Source of the DNA: Streptomyces goshikiensis
GTDB lineage: Bacteria; Actinomycetota; Actinomycetes; Streptomycetales; Streptomycetaceae
Direction of reading: 5' to 3'
DNA length: 64,000 nucleotides
Assembly (NCBI RefSeq): GCF_014650555.1
Contig: NZ_BMVE01000002.1
Coordinates: forward strand, 434,001-498,000
How positions within the stretch are numbered: position 1 is the stretch's first letter; every line of letters begins with the position of its first letter. Both the position numbers and the translations under genes were made by a program. Positions 27,413 through 35,635 of the stretch are shown piece by piece. The notes beneath the pieces were generated by a model that saw nothing but the letters and a program-made list of their open reading frames with translations, had not been told where the DNA came from and made no database searches.

Positions 27413-28870
27413 TCAGGCGTCGCGCAGGGCGCGGACGGCCTCCTCGACGCGCTTGCCGTAGTCGGCGTCGGCGGCGTGGAAGTGAGCCAGGTTCTTCTCG
27501 ATGACGTCTTCCAGGGTGACCTGGGACAGACCGCCGGCGATGTTCGCCACCAGGCGCTGCTTCTCGGCCTCCGACATCAGGCGGTAGAGCTCACCGGCCT
27601 GGAAGAAGTCGTCGTCCTTGGTGTGGGCCGGGGCCTCGTGGGTGCCCGTGTAGCCGGAGACGGCCTTCGGGGCGCCGAGCGCCAGACCGGTCTCGGCCGG
27701 GCCCTGGTACGAGTTGGGCTCGTAGTTCTTGTCGTGGCGCGAGCCGTTGCGCAGCGCCATGACGCCGTCGCGGCCGTAGTTCTCGGCCTTCGTCGCCTTC
27801 GGGGCGTTGACCGGCAGCAGGGTGTGGTTCACACCGAGGCGGTAGCGCTGGGCGTCGGCGTACGCGAAGAGGCGGCCCTGGAGCATCTTGTCCGGCGAGG
27901 CGGTGATGCCCGGGACGAAGTTGTTCGGGGAGAACGCCGACTGCTCGACCTCGGCGAAGACGTTGTCCGGGTTGCGGTCGAGGACCAGCCGGCCCACGCG
28001 CTGGAGCGGGTAGTCGCCGTGCGGCCACACCTTGGTGAGGTCGAACGGGTTGAAGCGGTAGTCCGCGGCCTCGGCGGCCGGCATGATCTGGACGTAGAGG
28101 GTCCAGCTCGGGTTCACCCCGCGCTCGATCGCCTGGAGCAGGTCGGTCTGGTGCGAGTTGCCGTCCTTGCCGACGATCTCGGCGGCCTGGTCCGACGACA
28201 GGGAGCGGACGCCCTGGTTCGTCTTGAAGTGGTACTTGACGAAGAAGGCCTCGCCCTGCTCGTTCGTCCACTGGTACGTGTGGGAGCCGTAACCGTTCAT
28301 GTGACGGTAGGAGGCGGGGATGCCGCGGTCACCCATCAGCCAGGTGATCTGGTGCGTCGCCTCGGGGGCGTGCGCCCAGAAGTCCCAGACGTTGTCCGGC
28401 TCCTGCTTGCCCGTGAAGGGGTCGCGCTTCTGGGAGTGGATGAAGTCGGGGAACTTGATGGGGTCCTTGATGAAGAACACCGGGGTGTTGTTGCCGACGA
28501 GGTCGTAATTGCCCTCTTCGGTGTAGAACTTCAGCGCGAAGCCGCGCGGGTCGCGGACCGCGTCCGCGCCGCCGAGCGAGTCGGCGACGGTGGAGAACCG
28601 CAGGAAGGTCTCGGTCTTCTTGCCGACCGTGTTGAGGAACGCGGCGCTGGTGTACGCCGTGACGTCGTCGGTCACCTCGAAGTAGCCGTACGCGGCCGAG
28701 CCGCGGGCGTGCACCACGCGCTCCGGGATGCGCTCACGGTTGAAGCGGGCGAGCTTCTCAAGGAGCTGCTGGTCCTGGACCAGGAGCGGGCCACCGACGC
28801 CGGCGGTGGCGGAGTTCTGGTTGTCGGCGACCGGGGCGCCGGACTCGGTCGTCAGCGTGCGCTTCGACAT
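27413..28870 (-). CDS. katA: Monofunctional heme catalase
   Basis: 485 aa, a small-subunit clade catalase. The catalytic His54 is in [11 protein letters not shown], the distal Asn in [12 protein letters not shown], and the proximal heme Tyr in [36 protein letters not shown] fits the family. I use ATG 28870 (MSKRTLTT), with GGAAGG upstream; the frame remains open to 28918, but that would start downstream of the predicted transcription start's operator box. Its promoter carries both regulatory motifs of the purine genes. It likely disposes of H2O2 from uricase; the next genes upstream are glxR and hyi. Confidence 0.96.
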   Translation of the reverse strand: MSKRTLTTESGAPVADNQNSATAGVGGPLLVQDQQLLEKLARFNRERIPERVVHARGSAAYGYFEVTDDVTAYTSAAFLNTVGKKTETFLRFSTVADSLGGADAVRDPRGFALKFYTEEGNYDLVGNNTPVFFIKDPIKFPDFIHSQKRDPFTGKQEPDNVWDFWAHAPEATHQITWLMGDRGIPASYRHMNGYGSHTYQWTNEQGEAFFVKYHFKTNQGVRSLSSDQAAEIVGKDGNSHQTDLLQAIERGVNPSWTLYVQIMPAAEAADYRFNPFDLTKVWPHGDYPLQRVGRLVLDRNPDNVFAEVEQSAFSPNNFVPGITASPDKMLQGRLFAYADAQRYRLGVNHTLLPVNAPKATKAENYGRDGVMALRNGSRHDKNYEPNSYQGPAETGLALGAPKAVSGYTGTHEAPAHTKDDDFFQAGELYRLMSEAEKQRLVANIAGGLSQVTLEDVIEKNLAHFHAADADYGKRVEEAVRALRDA

Positions 28871-28909
28871 GGTGACCTTCCGTACGGGAACCTGCTGACG
28901 AAAAGCGTC

Positions 28910-28924
28910 TTCCGTCATGCGGAA
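28910..28924 (-). promoter_or_regulatory. AllR-type box at the katA transcription start
   Basis: TTCCGTCATGCGGAA is a perfect TTCCG-N5-CGGAA dyad. Reading toward katA it begins two bases after the -10, the same placement as before gcl. Confidence 0.7.
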
Positions 28925-28925
28925 C

Positions 28926-28966
28926 AGCCTAATTTCAGGCCGAACGTAGCGTCAACAGTTTGTTGA
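28926..28966 (-). promoter_or_regulatory. katA promoter with TCAACA-N3-TGTTGA palindrome
   Basis: On the minus strand -35 TTGACG (28950-28955) and -10 TAGGCT (28926-28931) are 18 bp apart. The palindrome TCAACAGTTTGTTGA (28952-28966) overlaps the -35. The uraD promoter has nearly the same stretch, TTCAACAAAGTGTTGACG, in the same position. Confidence 0.7.
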
Positions 28967-29071
28967 ACAAAGATGGGGAGAGGTGATCCGGACGGTGCCG
29001 GCGCCTGGGCGCGACAGGACAGGTGTCAGCACCGGCACCATCCGGAGACTCAGGCCCCCGTCAGGGGGGAG

Positions 29072-29094
29072 GCGGCCCGGCGGGAGCGGGCCGC
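29072..29094 (-). terminator. Hairpin after glxR
   Basis: GCGGCCCG (29072-29079) pairs with CGGGCCGC (29087-29094) around a 7-nt loop, 17 bp past the glxR stop. It separates the hyi-glxR transcript from katA. Confidence 0.5.
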
Positions 29095-29110
29095 GGGGTG
29101 GAGCCGGGGC

Positions 29111-30001
29111 TCAGACCTGGGCGCCGGAGAGCCGCTCGACGGCGCGGAGCAGGGCCGAGTGGTCCAGGCCGCCGTCACCCTGGGCGCGCAGCGAGGCGAC
29201 CAGCTGGGCGACGACCGCGCCGACCGGGAGGGCCGCACCGACGTTGCGGGCGGCGTCGGTGACGATGCCCATGTCCTTGTGGTGCAGGTCGATCCGGAAC
29301 CCGGGCTTGAAGTCGCGGTTCAGGAAGTTGTCCTTCTTGCGGGCCAGGACCGTGGAGCCGGCCAGTCCGCCGCCCAGGACGTCCAGGGCGGCGGAGAGGT
29401 TCACGCCCGACTTCTCCAGGAAGACGACGGCCTCGGCGCAGGCCTGGATGTTCACCGCCACGATGAGCTGGTTGGCGGCCTTGACCGTCTGGCCGGAGCC
29501 GTGCGGACCGCACAGGACGATGGTCTTGCCGAGGGCCTCCAGGATCGGCAGGGCGTCGTCGAAGTCGGCCTGCTCGCCACCCACCATGATCGACAGGACG
29601 GCCTCGATGGCACCGGCCTCGCCGCCGGACACCGGGGCGTCGATGACGCGGATGCCCTTCTCGGCGGCGTTCGCCGCGAGGTCGATCGAGGTCTGCGGGG
29701 TGATCGACGACATGTCGACGATCAGCGCGCCGGACCGCGCGTTCTCCAGGATGCCGTTCTCACCGTAGGAGATGGCCTCGACCTGCGGGGAGGCGGGCAC
29801 CATCGTGATGATGACGTCGGCGTCCTTGACGGCCTCGGCGATCGAGCCGGCCGCGGTGCCGCCGGCGGCGGCGAGGCGCTCCAGCTTGTCCTGCTCCAGC
29901 GTGAAGCCGGTGACCGGGTAGCCGGCCTTCAGGAGGTTCTCGGCCATGGGGGAGCCCATGATTCCGAGGCCGATCCAGGCGATCTTGGGGAGGGTGCTCA
30001 T
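29111..30001 (-). CDS. glxR: Tartronate semialdehyde reductase
   Basis: 296 aa of the beta-hydroxyacid dehydrogenase family. The NAD(P) site is IGLGIMGSPMAENLLKAG (residues 10-27), the substrate motif DAPVSGGEAGA (121-131) and the catalytic Lys174 is in GSGQTVKAANQ. It reduces 2-hydroxy-3-oxopropionate, the gcl product, to D-glycerate. The gene lies 74 bp after hyi, same strand, and is probably transcribed from the hyi promoter. GGACCCTCACC precedes the ATG. Confidence 0.95.
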   Translation of the reverse strand: MSTLPKIAWIGLGIMGSPMAENLLKAGYPVTGFTLEQDKLERLAAAGGTAAGSIAEAVKDADVIITMVPASPQVEAISYGENGILENARSGALIVDMSSITPQTSIDLAANAAEKGIRVIDAPVSGGEAGAIEAVLSIMVGGEQADFDDALPILEALGKTIVLCGPHGSGQTVKAANQLIVAVNIQACAEAVVFLEKSGVNLSAALDVLGGGLAGSTVLARKKDNFLNRDFKPGFRIDLHHKDMGIVTDAARNVGAALPVGAVVAQLVASLRAQGDGGLDHSALLRAVERLSGAQV

Positions 30002-30075
30002 GGTGAGGGTCCTTCTCTTCATGCTTCGTACGAAAAGTGCGGTCGGTGCCTGGCGAATCGCCCGGACTTTGCCGC

Positions 30076-30909
30076 CTAGTGGGCGGCGCGGGCCCCGTCC
30101 GGCAGCCACGCGAAGGAGGCGGCGGCGTCGGCGGCCTTGTACTCCAGGCCCACGTAGCCCTGGTATCCGGCCTTCCTCAGCTGGTCGAGCAGCTCCTCGA
30201 GGGGCAGCTCGCCGGTGCCGGGGGCGCCGCGTCCCGGCTTGTCCGCGATCTGGACGTGTCCGGTTTTGGCGGCGTACTTTTCGATGACCTCGCCGAGGTC
30301 CTCATCGTTCATCGCCAGGTGGTACAGGTCGAGCAGGAACTTGGCGTTCCCGAGGCCGGTGGCCTCGTTCACCTTGTCCACGACCTCGATGCCGGCCGGG
30401 GCGCTCACCAGCGGGTAGAGCGGCGACTCGGGCCGGTTGAGGGTTTCGATCAGGAGGATCGCGCCGACGCGGTCCGCGGCCCGGGCCGCGACGACCAGGT
30501 TCTCCAGGGCGAGCTCGTCCTGAACGGCCGGGTCCACCCCCTCGACGCGGTTGCCGTAGAGGGCGTTCAGCGCCCTGCAGCCGACCGAGGCGGCGAAGTC
30601 CGCCGCCACGTTGACGTTCGCCTTGAAGCGGTCCGACTCCTCACCGGGAACCGATACCGCGCCGCGGTCCGGGCCCGGCAGCCGGCCGGCGTAGAAGTTC
30701 AGCCCCACCAGCTGGGTGCCGGCGTCCTCAAGAGCCTTCTTGAGGGCGTCGAGCTCCTCCTGTGCGGGGGTGGGGGTCTCGATCCAGGGCCACCACAGCT
30801 CGACCGCCGTGAAACCGGCCGCGGCGGCAGCCGCCGGACGTTCCACGAGCGGGAGTTCCGTGAAGAGGATCGAAAGGTTCACATCGAAGCGCTGGTCCGT
30901 GTATCCCAT
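30076..30909 (-). CDS. hyi: Hydroxypyruvate isomerase
   Basis: 277 aa TIM-barrel isomerase. RFDVNLSILFTELPLVERPAAAAAAGF at the start, ELWWPW, QLVGLNFYAG, LLIETLNRPESPLYPL (with the metal-site Glu), LLDLYHLAMNDEDL and GHVQIADKPGRGAPGTG match the family. It interconverts hydroxypyruvate and tartronate semialdehyde. First gene of hyi-glxR, with a TTGACA promoter and twin AllR-type boxes upstream. The ATG at 30909 is the start of family similarity; the longer open frame upstream would read through the operators. Confidence 0.95.
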   Translation of the reverse strand: MGYTDQRFDVNLSILFTELPLVERPAAAAAAGFTAVELWWPWIETPTPAQEELDALKKALEDAGTQLVGLNFYAGRLPGPDRGAVSVPGEESDRFKANVNVAADFAASVGCRALNALYGNRVEGVDPAVQDELALENLVVAARAADRVGAILLIETLNRPESPLYPLVSAPAGIEVVDKVNEATGLGNAKFLLDLYHLAMNDEDLGEVIEKYAAKTGHVQIADKPGRGAPGTGELPLEELLDQLRKAGYQGYVGLEYKAADAAASFAWLPDGARAAH

Positions 30910-30925
30910 GAGGGGTGTGCGCTCC

Positions 30926-30961
30926 TTCCGTATTGCGGAAGTTAGTTTCTGCTTGATGGAA
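30926..30961 (-). promoter_or_regulatory. Tandem AllR-type boxes before hyi
   Basis: TTCCGTATTGCGGAA (30926-30940) is a perfect dyad. TTCTGCTTGATGGAA (30947-30961) is an imperfect copy starting 21 bp away, the same phasing as before gcl. Confidence 0.75.
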
Positions 30962-30990
30962 GACTGCATGGGGCTTGTCGTGGATGTCAA
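30961..30990 (-). promoter_or_regulatory. hyi-glxR promoter
   Basis: The minus-strand -35 TTGACA (30985-30990) is at consensus. The -10 is weak: CAGTCT at 30961-30966 (N18) or GCAGTC (N17). A weak -10 next to the operator fits a regulated promoter. Confidence 0.55.
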
Positions 30991-31035
30991 GTGCGAACTG
31001 CCGGAAAATCGAGACCGCGGGGTAGCTTGACCTGC

Positions 31036-31287
31036 GTGCGATTGAGAGTGGAGTTCACGACCGAGCCCTTCGATCTCGAAGAGGCCCCCGCCCATGCCGT
31101 GGCCGCTCGCGAGGTCATCCAGAGGGCGCAGCTGGACGCGGTGGACGTCGGTCCGTTCGGCAACACCGCCGAGGGCGAGGCCGACCGGGTGCTGACCGCC
31201 GTGGCCGCGCTGCTGCGCGATTCGCTGGAGTCCGGGGCCACCCGCGTGTCGCTCCAGGTCAACGTGATCGGGGAGGACACCCCGTGA
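31036..31287 (+). CDS. Small conserved-looking protein of unknown function
   Basis: 83 aa, starting at GTG (MRLRVEFTTEPFDLEEAPAHAVAAREVIQ). The fold looks alpha/beta, with a likely beta-strand at the start, two amphipathic helices and an end strand TRVSLQVNVIGED. I do not recognise a named family. The stop overlaps the next gene's start (GTGA), so it is coupled to a helix-turn-helix protein. The two sit between hyi (divergent) and the uricase operon; it may be the small-molecule or protein partner of the regulator (inference). Confidence 0.75.
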   Translation: MRLRVEFTTEPFDLEEAPAHAVAAREVIQRAQLDAVDVGPFGNTAEGEADRVLTAVAALLRDSLESGATRVSLQVNVIGEDTP

Positions 31288-31667
31288 CCGAGCCCCGCGA
31301 CCACCCGTTCGTCGCCGCGGTCAAGCCGCTGGTCGACGCGATGGGCGGCGAGCTGATGGATCCGGCCCAGGCCCTGCCCGACGACGTCGTCCTGTCGTGG
31401 GAGGGGGAGGAGGTGCTGGCCGTACGCCTGCCCCAGCTGTCCGATTCGCTGGACCGCATCCTCGCCGCGCTGGAGCGCCGGCACGGCGTACCGTTGTCTC
31501 AGCTCGACCGGAAGTCCAAGCAGGACGTCGTACGGATGCTGGAGGCGCGCGGCGCCTTCTCCGTCCGGCACGGCGTGGAGACGGTCGCGGGCGCGCTGGG
31601 CGTAAGCCGCTTCACTGTCTACAACTACCTGAACAGGGAAAACCCCAACAAGAACAACCAAGCGTGA
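31284..31667 (+). CDS. Helix-turn-helix regulator, YheO/DauR-like C-terminus
   Basis: 127 aa. The C-terminal ~55 residues, LDRKSKQDVVRMLEARGAFSVRH then VETVAGALGVSRFTVYNYLNR, match the HTH_22 type seen at the end of YheO/DauR regulators (pattern GAF..R..VE..A..LGVS..TVYNYL). The PAS-like sensor domain of those proteins is absent; the N-terminal 65 residues are a short alpha/beta segment (EEVLAVRLPQLSDSLDRILAALERR). It is a candidate regulator of the adjacent urate genes and possibly the reader of the TCAACA-N3-TGTTGA motif, but this is unproven. Confidence 0.8.
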   Translation: MTEPRDHPFVAAVKPLVDAMGGELMDPAQALPDDVVLSWEGEEVLAVRLPQLSDSLDRILAALERRHGVPLSQLDRKSKQDVVRMLEARGAFSVRHGVETVAGALGVSRFTVYNYLNRENPNKNNQA

Positions 31668-31691
31668 AGCGTTTTTGACCCGCTGTGACGA

Positions 31692-31725
31692 GCCGCCGCC
31701 CCAATCCACCCGGGCGGCGGCTTTT
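31692..31725 (+). terminator. Rho-independent terminator
   Basis: GCCGCCGCCC (31692-31701) pairs with GGGCGGCGGC (31712-31721) around a 10-nt loop and is followed by TTTT. It ends the two-gene transcript just before the uraD promoter. Confidence 0.85.
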
Positions 31726-31739
31726 GTGTACGGGAAGTT

Positions 31740-31780
31740 TCAACAAAGTGTTGACGCCGTGTTGTCGAGGGCGTTAGCTA
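31740..31780 (+). promoter_or_regulatory. uraD-uraH-uricase promoter with TCAACA palindrome
   Basis: The -35 TTGACG (31751-31756) and -10 TAGCTA (31775-31780) are 18 bp apart. TCAACAAAGTGTTGA (31740-31754) has perfect 6-bp arms and covers the start of the -35. No clear TTCCG-N5-CGGAA box is present; TTTTGTGTACGGGAA at 31722 is at most a weak relative. Confidence 0.75.
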
Positions 31781-31820
31781 TGCGCAGCCCGTCAATGCAA
31801 CAAGGCCACGGAGGCCCACC

Positions 31821-32336
31821 GTGACTTCGAGTCCGACACCGGGTCTCACCCGGTTCAACGCCTTGGACGACAGCGAGGCCACGGCCGAGCTGCACGAGGT
31901 GTGCGCCAGTTCGGCATGGGGCGGCAAACTGCTCGCCCAGCGCCCCTTCGCCACCGCGGACTCCCTCTTCGCCGCCAACGAGACCGCCATGGCGGAGCTC
32001 ACGGCGGCCGATCTGGGCGAGGCGATGGCAGGTCACGCGCCGATCGGCCGGCCGAAGCCCGGAGACCCGACCTCCGCCCGCGAGCAGCGCGGCATGGCCG
32101 GTGCCTCGCAGGAGCTGAGGAGCGAACTGCTCGAACTGAACCTGGCCTACCAGGAGAAGTTCGGCCACGTCTTCCTCATCTGCGCCACCGGCGCGACCGG
32201 TGAGTTCATGCGGGACGCGGTCAAGGTGCGGATCGACAACCCGCCGGAGCGGGAGCGCGAGATCGCCCGCGGCGAACTCGTCAAGATCAACCGTATCCGT
32301 CTGACCCGGCTCATCGAGGAAGAGAGCGCCGCATGA
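31821..32336 (+). CDS. uraD: OHCU decarboxylase
   Basis: 171 aa, 2-oxo-4-hydroxy-4-carboxy-5-ureidoimidazoline decarboxylase. LTRFNALDDSEATAELHEVCAS at the start is typical. The catalytic His72 is in GHAPIGRP (family HPRIG-like), followed by SAREQRGM for the family's S.EQ.G. FGHVFLICATGATG supplies the other conserved pocket residues. It converts OHCU to S-allantoin. First gene of the urate operon; its stop overlaps the uraH start (ATGA). GTG start, with GGAGGCCCACC upstream. Confidence 0.95.
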   Translation: MTSSPTPGLTRFNALDDSEATAELHEVCASSAWGGKLLAQRPFATADSLFAANETAMAELTAADLGEAMAGHAPIGRPKPGDPTSAREQRGMAGASQELRSELLELNLAYQEKFGHVFLICATGATGEFMRDAVKVRIDNPPEREREIARGELVKINRIRLTRLIEEESAA

Positions 32337-32737
32337 GCACCGAGACCACGGCGTCGGTGTCCACTCACATCCTGGACACCAGCATCGGCAAGCCCGCCGA
32401 GGGCGTATCCATCTCCTTGGCGGCCCGTACGGGCCTCCACGGCGAGTGGGCGGCCCTGGGCGGCTCGGCCACCGATGCGGACGGCCGCTGCAAGGACCTG
32501 CCGGCGCTGCCGGAGGGCACCACACACGTGCGTCTCGATTTCGAGACCGAGACGTACTTCTCGCACAAGCAAGGCGAAGACAAGCAAGCCGAGGCGCAGC
32601 AGGACGCCCCCCGCGTAAGGGACAGCGGTGCGTTCTTCCCCGAGGTCACCATCACCTTCGCGGTGAACCCGGGCGAGCACTATCACGTACCGCTGCTGCT
32701 CAACCCGTTCGGCTACTCCGTTTACCGAGGGAGCTAG
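32333..32737 (+). CDS. uraH: 5-hydroxyisourate hydrolase (transthyretin-like)
   Basis: 134 aa. VSTHILDTSIGKPAEGVSISL carries the family's first His, FFPEVTITF and YHVPLLLNPFGYSVYRGS follow. The C-terminal tetrapeptide Tyr-Arg-Gly-Ser is the enzyme signature that separates it from true transthyretin. A charged insertion KQGEDKQAEAQQDAP at ~79-93 looks longer than in minimal members. It hydrolyses 5-hydroxyisourate to OHCU, between uricase and uraD in the pathway and in gene order. Confidence 0.96.
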   Translation: MSTETTASVSTHILDTSIGKPAEGVSISLAARTGLHGEWAALGGSATDADGRCKDLPALPEGTTHVRLDFETETYFSHKQGEDKQAEAQQDAPRVRDSGAFFPEVTITFAVNPGEHYHVPLLLNPFGYSVYRGS

Positions 32738-32738
32738 C

Positions 32739-33662
32739 ATGGCCACGATTCTGGGCCAGAACCAGTACGGCAAAGCAGAGAACCGCGTCGTCAAGATCAC
32801 GCGGGACGGCGACACCCACCACATCAAGGACCTGAACGTCTCGGTCGCCCTCTCCGGCGACATGGACGACGTCCACTACTCCGGCTCGAACGCCAACGTC
32901 CTGCCGACGGACACCACCAAGAACACGGTGTACGCGTTCGCCAAGGAGCACGGCATCGAGTCCGCCGAGCAGTTCGGCATCCACCTGGCCCGCTGGTTCG
33001 TGAACAGCCAGGAGCCGATCCAGCGCGCGCGCATCCGGATCGAGGAGTACGCCTGGGACCGGATCGCCACCTCGGACGCCAACTCCAAGTTCATCGGCTC
33101 CGACGAGGTGAACCACTCCTTCGTCCGCCAGGGCATGGAGACCCGCGTCACCCAGATCACGTACGACGGCACGAACTGGGAGGTCATCTCCGGCCTCAAG
33201 GACCTCGTCGTCATGAACTCCACGAACTCCGAGTTCTGGGGTTACGTGAAGGACAAGTACACGACGCTGAAGGAGGCCCACGACCGGATCCTGGCCACCC
33301 AGGTGTCGGCCCGCTGGCGCTTCAACTGGTCGGACGACGAGCAGCGGATGCCCAACTGGGAGAAGTCCTACGCCGAGACCAGGAAGCACATGCTCCAGGC
33401 CTTCGCGGAGACCTACTCCCTCTCCCTCCAGCAGACCCTGTACCAGATGGGTTCGCGCATCATCAACCACCGTTCGGAGATCGACGAGGTCCGCTTCTCG
33501 CTCCCGAACAAGCACCACTTCCTCGTCGACCTGGAGCCCTTCGGCCTCAAGAACGACAACGAGGTCTACTTCGCCGCGGACCGCCCGTACGGTCTGATCG
33601 AGGCGACGGTCCTGCGCGACGGTGTTGACGCCCGCATCCCCGTGGACATGACCAACCTCTGA
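32739..33662 (+). CDS. Urate oxidase (uricase)
   Basis: 307 aa, cofactor-free T-fold oxidase. NQYGKAENRVVKI holds the catalytic Lys (Lys12), and LPTDTTKNTVYAFAKEHGIES the Thr (about Thr59) of the dyad. QIT near residue 144 and LPNKHHFLVDLEPFGLKNDNEVY match the active-site Gln/His region. It oxidises urate with O2 to 5-hydroxyisourate and H2O2. One base separates it from the uraH stop. The peroxide links it to katA, whose promoter shares the same palindrome. A terminator hairpin follows. Confidence 0.97.
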   Translation: MATILGQNQYGKAENRVVKITRDGDTHHIKDLNVSVALSGDMDDVHYSGSNANVLPTDTTKNTVYAFAKEHGIESAEQFGIHLARWFVNSQEPIQRARIRIEEYAWDRIATSDANSKFIGSDEVNHSFVRQGMETRVTQITYDGTNWEVISGLKDLVVMNSTNSEFWGYVKDKYTTLKEAHDRILATQVSARWRFNWSDDEQRMPNWEKSYAETRKHMLQAFAETYSLSLQQTLYQMGSRIINHRSEIDEVRFSLPNKHHFLVDLEPFGLKNDNEVYFAADRPYGLIEATVLRDGVDARIPVDMTNL

Positions 33663-33674
33663 CGCGGCAGGCGC

Positions 33675-33703
33675 GTCCCGGGGCTCCGCAGTGGCCCCGG
33701 GAC
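33675..33703 (+). terminator. Hairpin terminator after uricase
   Basis: GTCCCGGGGC (33675-33684) pairs with GCCCCGGGAC (33694-33703) around a 9-nt loop, 13 bp past the uricase stop. Confidence 0.75.
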
Positions 33704-33876
33704 GGCGCCGTACGTCGCGGTTCCCCCACCGCGACACGCCCCAACTCACCGAATCGGCACCCGGACGCACCACGGGGGACGGCAGTACTGTCAGCTGCCA
33801 AGGTCCCCGGCTCCGGCACTCAAATCCCCTGGGTTCTGCCGTGCCCGCACCGCCACTGAAAGCACGAGGAAGCCCC

Positions 33877-35280
33877 ATGGCAGCATCGGCAGCCCATGAC
33901 AGCGCCGTCCAGCGCATCGTCATCGAGAACTGTGCGATCGCGACCGTAGACGCGAACGACACCGAGTACGCCTCGGGCCACATCGTCGTCGCCGGCAACA
34001 GGATCGAGTCGATCGGCGCGGGCAGAGCCCCCGAGAACCTCGACCACGTGGTCCGCCGCATCGACGGTACGGGTCACCTCGTCACCCCGGGTCTGGTCAA
34101 CACCCACCACCACTTCTACCAGTGGATCACCCGCGGTCTGGCCACCGACCACAACCTCTTCAACTGGCTCGTCGCGCTGTACCCGACGTGGGCGCGCATC
34201 GACGAGCAGATGGCGTACACGGCTGCCCAGGGCTCCCTGGCGATGATGGCCCGCGGCGGTGTCACCACCGCGATGGACCACCACTACGTCTACCCCAAGG
34301 GCTCCGGCGACCTCTCCGGCGCGATCATCCGCGCCGCCTCCGAGATGGGCGTCCGCTTCACCCTCGCCCGCGGTTCCATGGACCGCAGCGAGAAGGACGG
34401 CGGCCTGCCGCCGGACTTCGCGGTCGAGACCACCGAGGGCGCGCTCATCGCGACCGAGGAGACCGTCAAGAAGCACCACGACCACTCCTTCGACGCGATG
34501 ACCCAGATCGCCGTCGCGCCGTGCTCCCCCTTCTCCATCTCCACCGAGCTGCTCAGGCAGGGCGCCGAGCTCGGCCGCCGCCTCGGCGTGCGCATGCACA
34601 CGCACGGCTCGGAGACCGTCGAGGAGGAGCAGTTCTGCAAGGAACTGTTCGGCATGGGCCCGACCGACTACTTCGAGTCGACCGGCTTCCTCGGCGAGGA
34701 CGTGTGGATGGCGCACAGCGTCCACATGAACGACTCCGACATCGCCGCGTTCGCCCGCACCAAGACCGGTGTCGCGCACTGCCCGTCCTCCAACGCCCGG
34801 CTGGCCGCGGGCATCGCCCGCGTCCCGGACATGCTCGCCGCCGGTGTCCCGGTCGGCCTCGGCGTGGACGGCACCGCCTCCAACGAGTCCGGTGAGCTGC
34901 ACACCGAGCTGCGCAACGCCCTGCTGATCAACCGGCTGAACCCGGTGCACCGCGAGCGCGCTCTGAACGCCCGCCAGGCGCTGCGCCTCGGTACGTACGG
35001 CGGCGCCCAGGTCCTCGGCCGCGCCGACAGCATCGGCTCGCTGGAGGTCGGCAAGTGCGCCGACCTGGTGATGTGGAACCTGAGCACGCTGGCCCACTCC
35101 TCCATCGCCGACCCGGTCATCGCGCTGGTCTTCGGCGCGGCCGCCCCGGTCACCCTCTCGCTGGTCAACGGCAAGCAGATCGTCGAGAACAACCGACTGC
35201 TCTTCGCCGACGAGGACGCGATCGCCGTGTCCACCCGGGAAGAGGCCCAGCGCCTCGCGCGGATCACCGCGCAGGCCTGA
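33877..35280 (+). CDS. 8-oxoguanine deaminase-type amidohydrolase
   Basis: 467 aa. Amidohydrolase metal motifs are THHHFYQWITRGLATDHNLFNWL (His77-79 region), MHTHGSE, AHSVH and VDGTASNESGE. AYTAAQGSLAMMARGGVTTAMDHHYVYP and AHCPSSNARLAAGI match the 8-oxoguanine deaminase branch, which also contains guanine and isocytosine deaminases. It would yield urate directly from 8-oxoguanine, consistent with its place after uricase. GAGGAAG precedes the ATG by 5 nt. It has its own 5' region and a strong terminator after it. Confidence 0.88.
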   Translation: MAASAAHDSAVQRIVIENCAIATVDANDTEYASGHIVVAGNRIESIGAGRAPENLDHVVRRIDGTGHLVTPGLVNTHHHFYQWITRGLATDHNLFNWLVALYPTWARIDEQMAYTAAQGSLAMMARGGVTTAMDHHYVYPKGSGDLSGAIIRAASEMGVRFTLARGSMDRSEKDGGLPPDFAVETTEGALIATEETVKKHHDHSFDAMTQIAVAPCSPFSISTELLRQGAELGRRLGVRMHTHGSETVEEEQFCKELFGMGPTDYFESTGFLGEDVWMAHSVHMNDSDIAAFARTKTGVAHCPSSNARLAAGIARVPDMLAAGVPVGLGVDGTASNESGELHTELRNALLINRLNPVHRERALNARQALRLGTYGGAQVLGRADSIGSLEVGKCADLVMWNLSTLAHSSIADPVIALVFGAAAPVTLSLVNGKQIVENNRLLFADEDAIAVSTREEAQRLARITAQA

Positions 35281-35635
35281 TCTCACGGCGTCCGGTCGAG
35301 GGGGACGGCCCTCGACCGGCCGGCCGTGGACCCGAGCGGGGTCCGCGGCAGCCGTTCCCGGGAAGCGCCGGAGGATTCCGACGGCGCCCCCGGGGGCGGT
35401 GACTCGTGCCACTTCGTACAGCAGGACCATCATCCACTGCGCCAACGCCACGCCGCCGTGCGGCGGGGAACGACTCGGGCGAATCGTTTCCCCACTCTCT
35501 CCACCTTCCGTATCCCCATCCCCCCACCCCTTCCACTCCCTCCACAACTGAACACAGGCTCGACTCGCACCGCTTTCGCACCACCTCCCTGACATCCACG
35601 TCCCTGCCGACGTGTCTAACCGACCGGAGGAAGCC
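35281..35635. other. 355-bp intergenic region before the purine permease
   Basis: It holds a terminator (35292-35319), then an imperfect inverted repeat GGGGAACGA/TCGTTTCCCC (35465-35473 and 35484-35493, one-base bulge) that could be an operator, then a C/T-rich stretch with a lone half-site TTCCGTAT near 35511. No gene is seen. The permease promoter should lie here, but I cannot place it with confidence. Confidence 0.55.
35292..35319 (+). terminator. Hairpin terminator after the deaminase
   Basis: CCGGTCGAGGG (35292-35302) and CCCTCGACCGG (35309-35319) form a perfect 11-bp stem with a 6-nt loop, 12 bp past the stop. Confidence 0.85.

Noticed and set aside
28871..28918. Longer N-terminus for catalase
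   Set aside because: It would begin inside the operator-like box next to the predicted transcription start; the shorter start has a ribosome site and matches the family.
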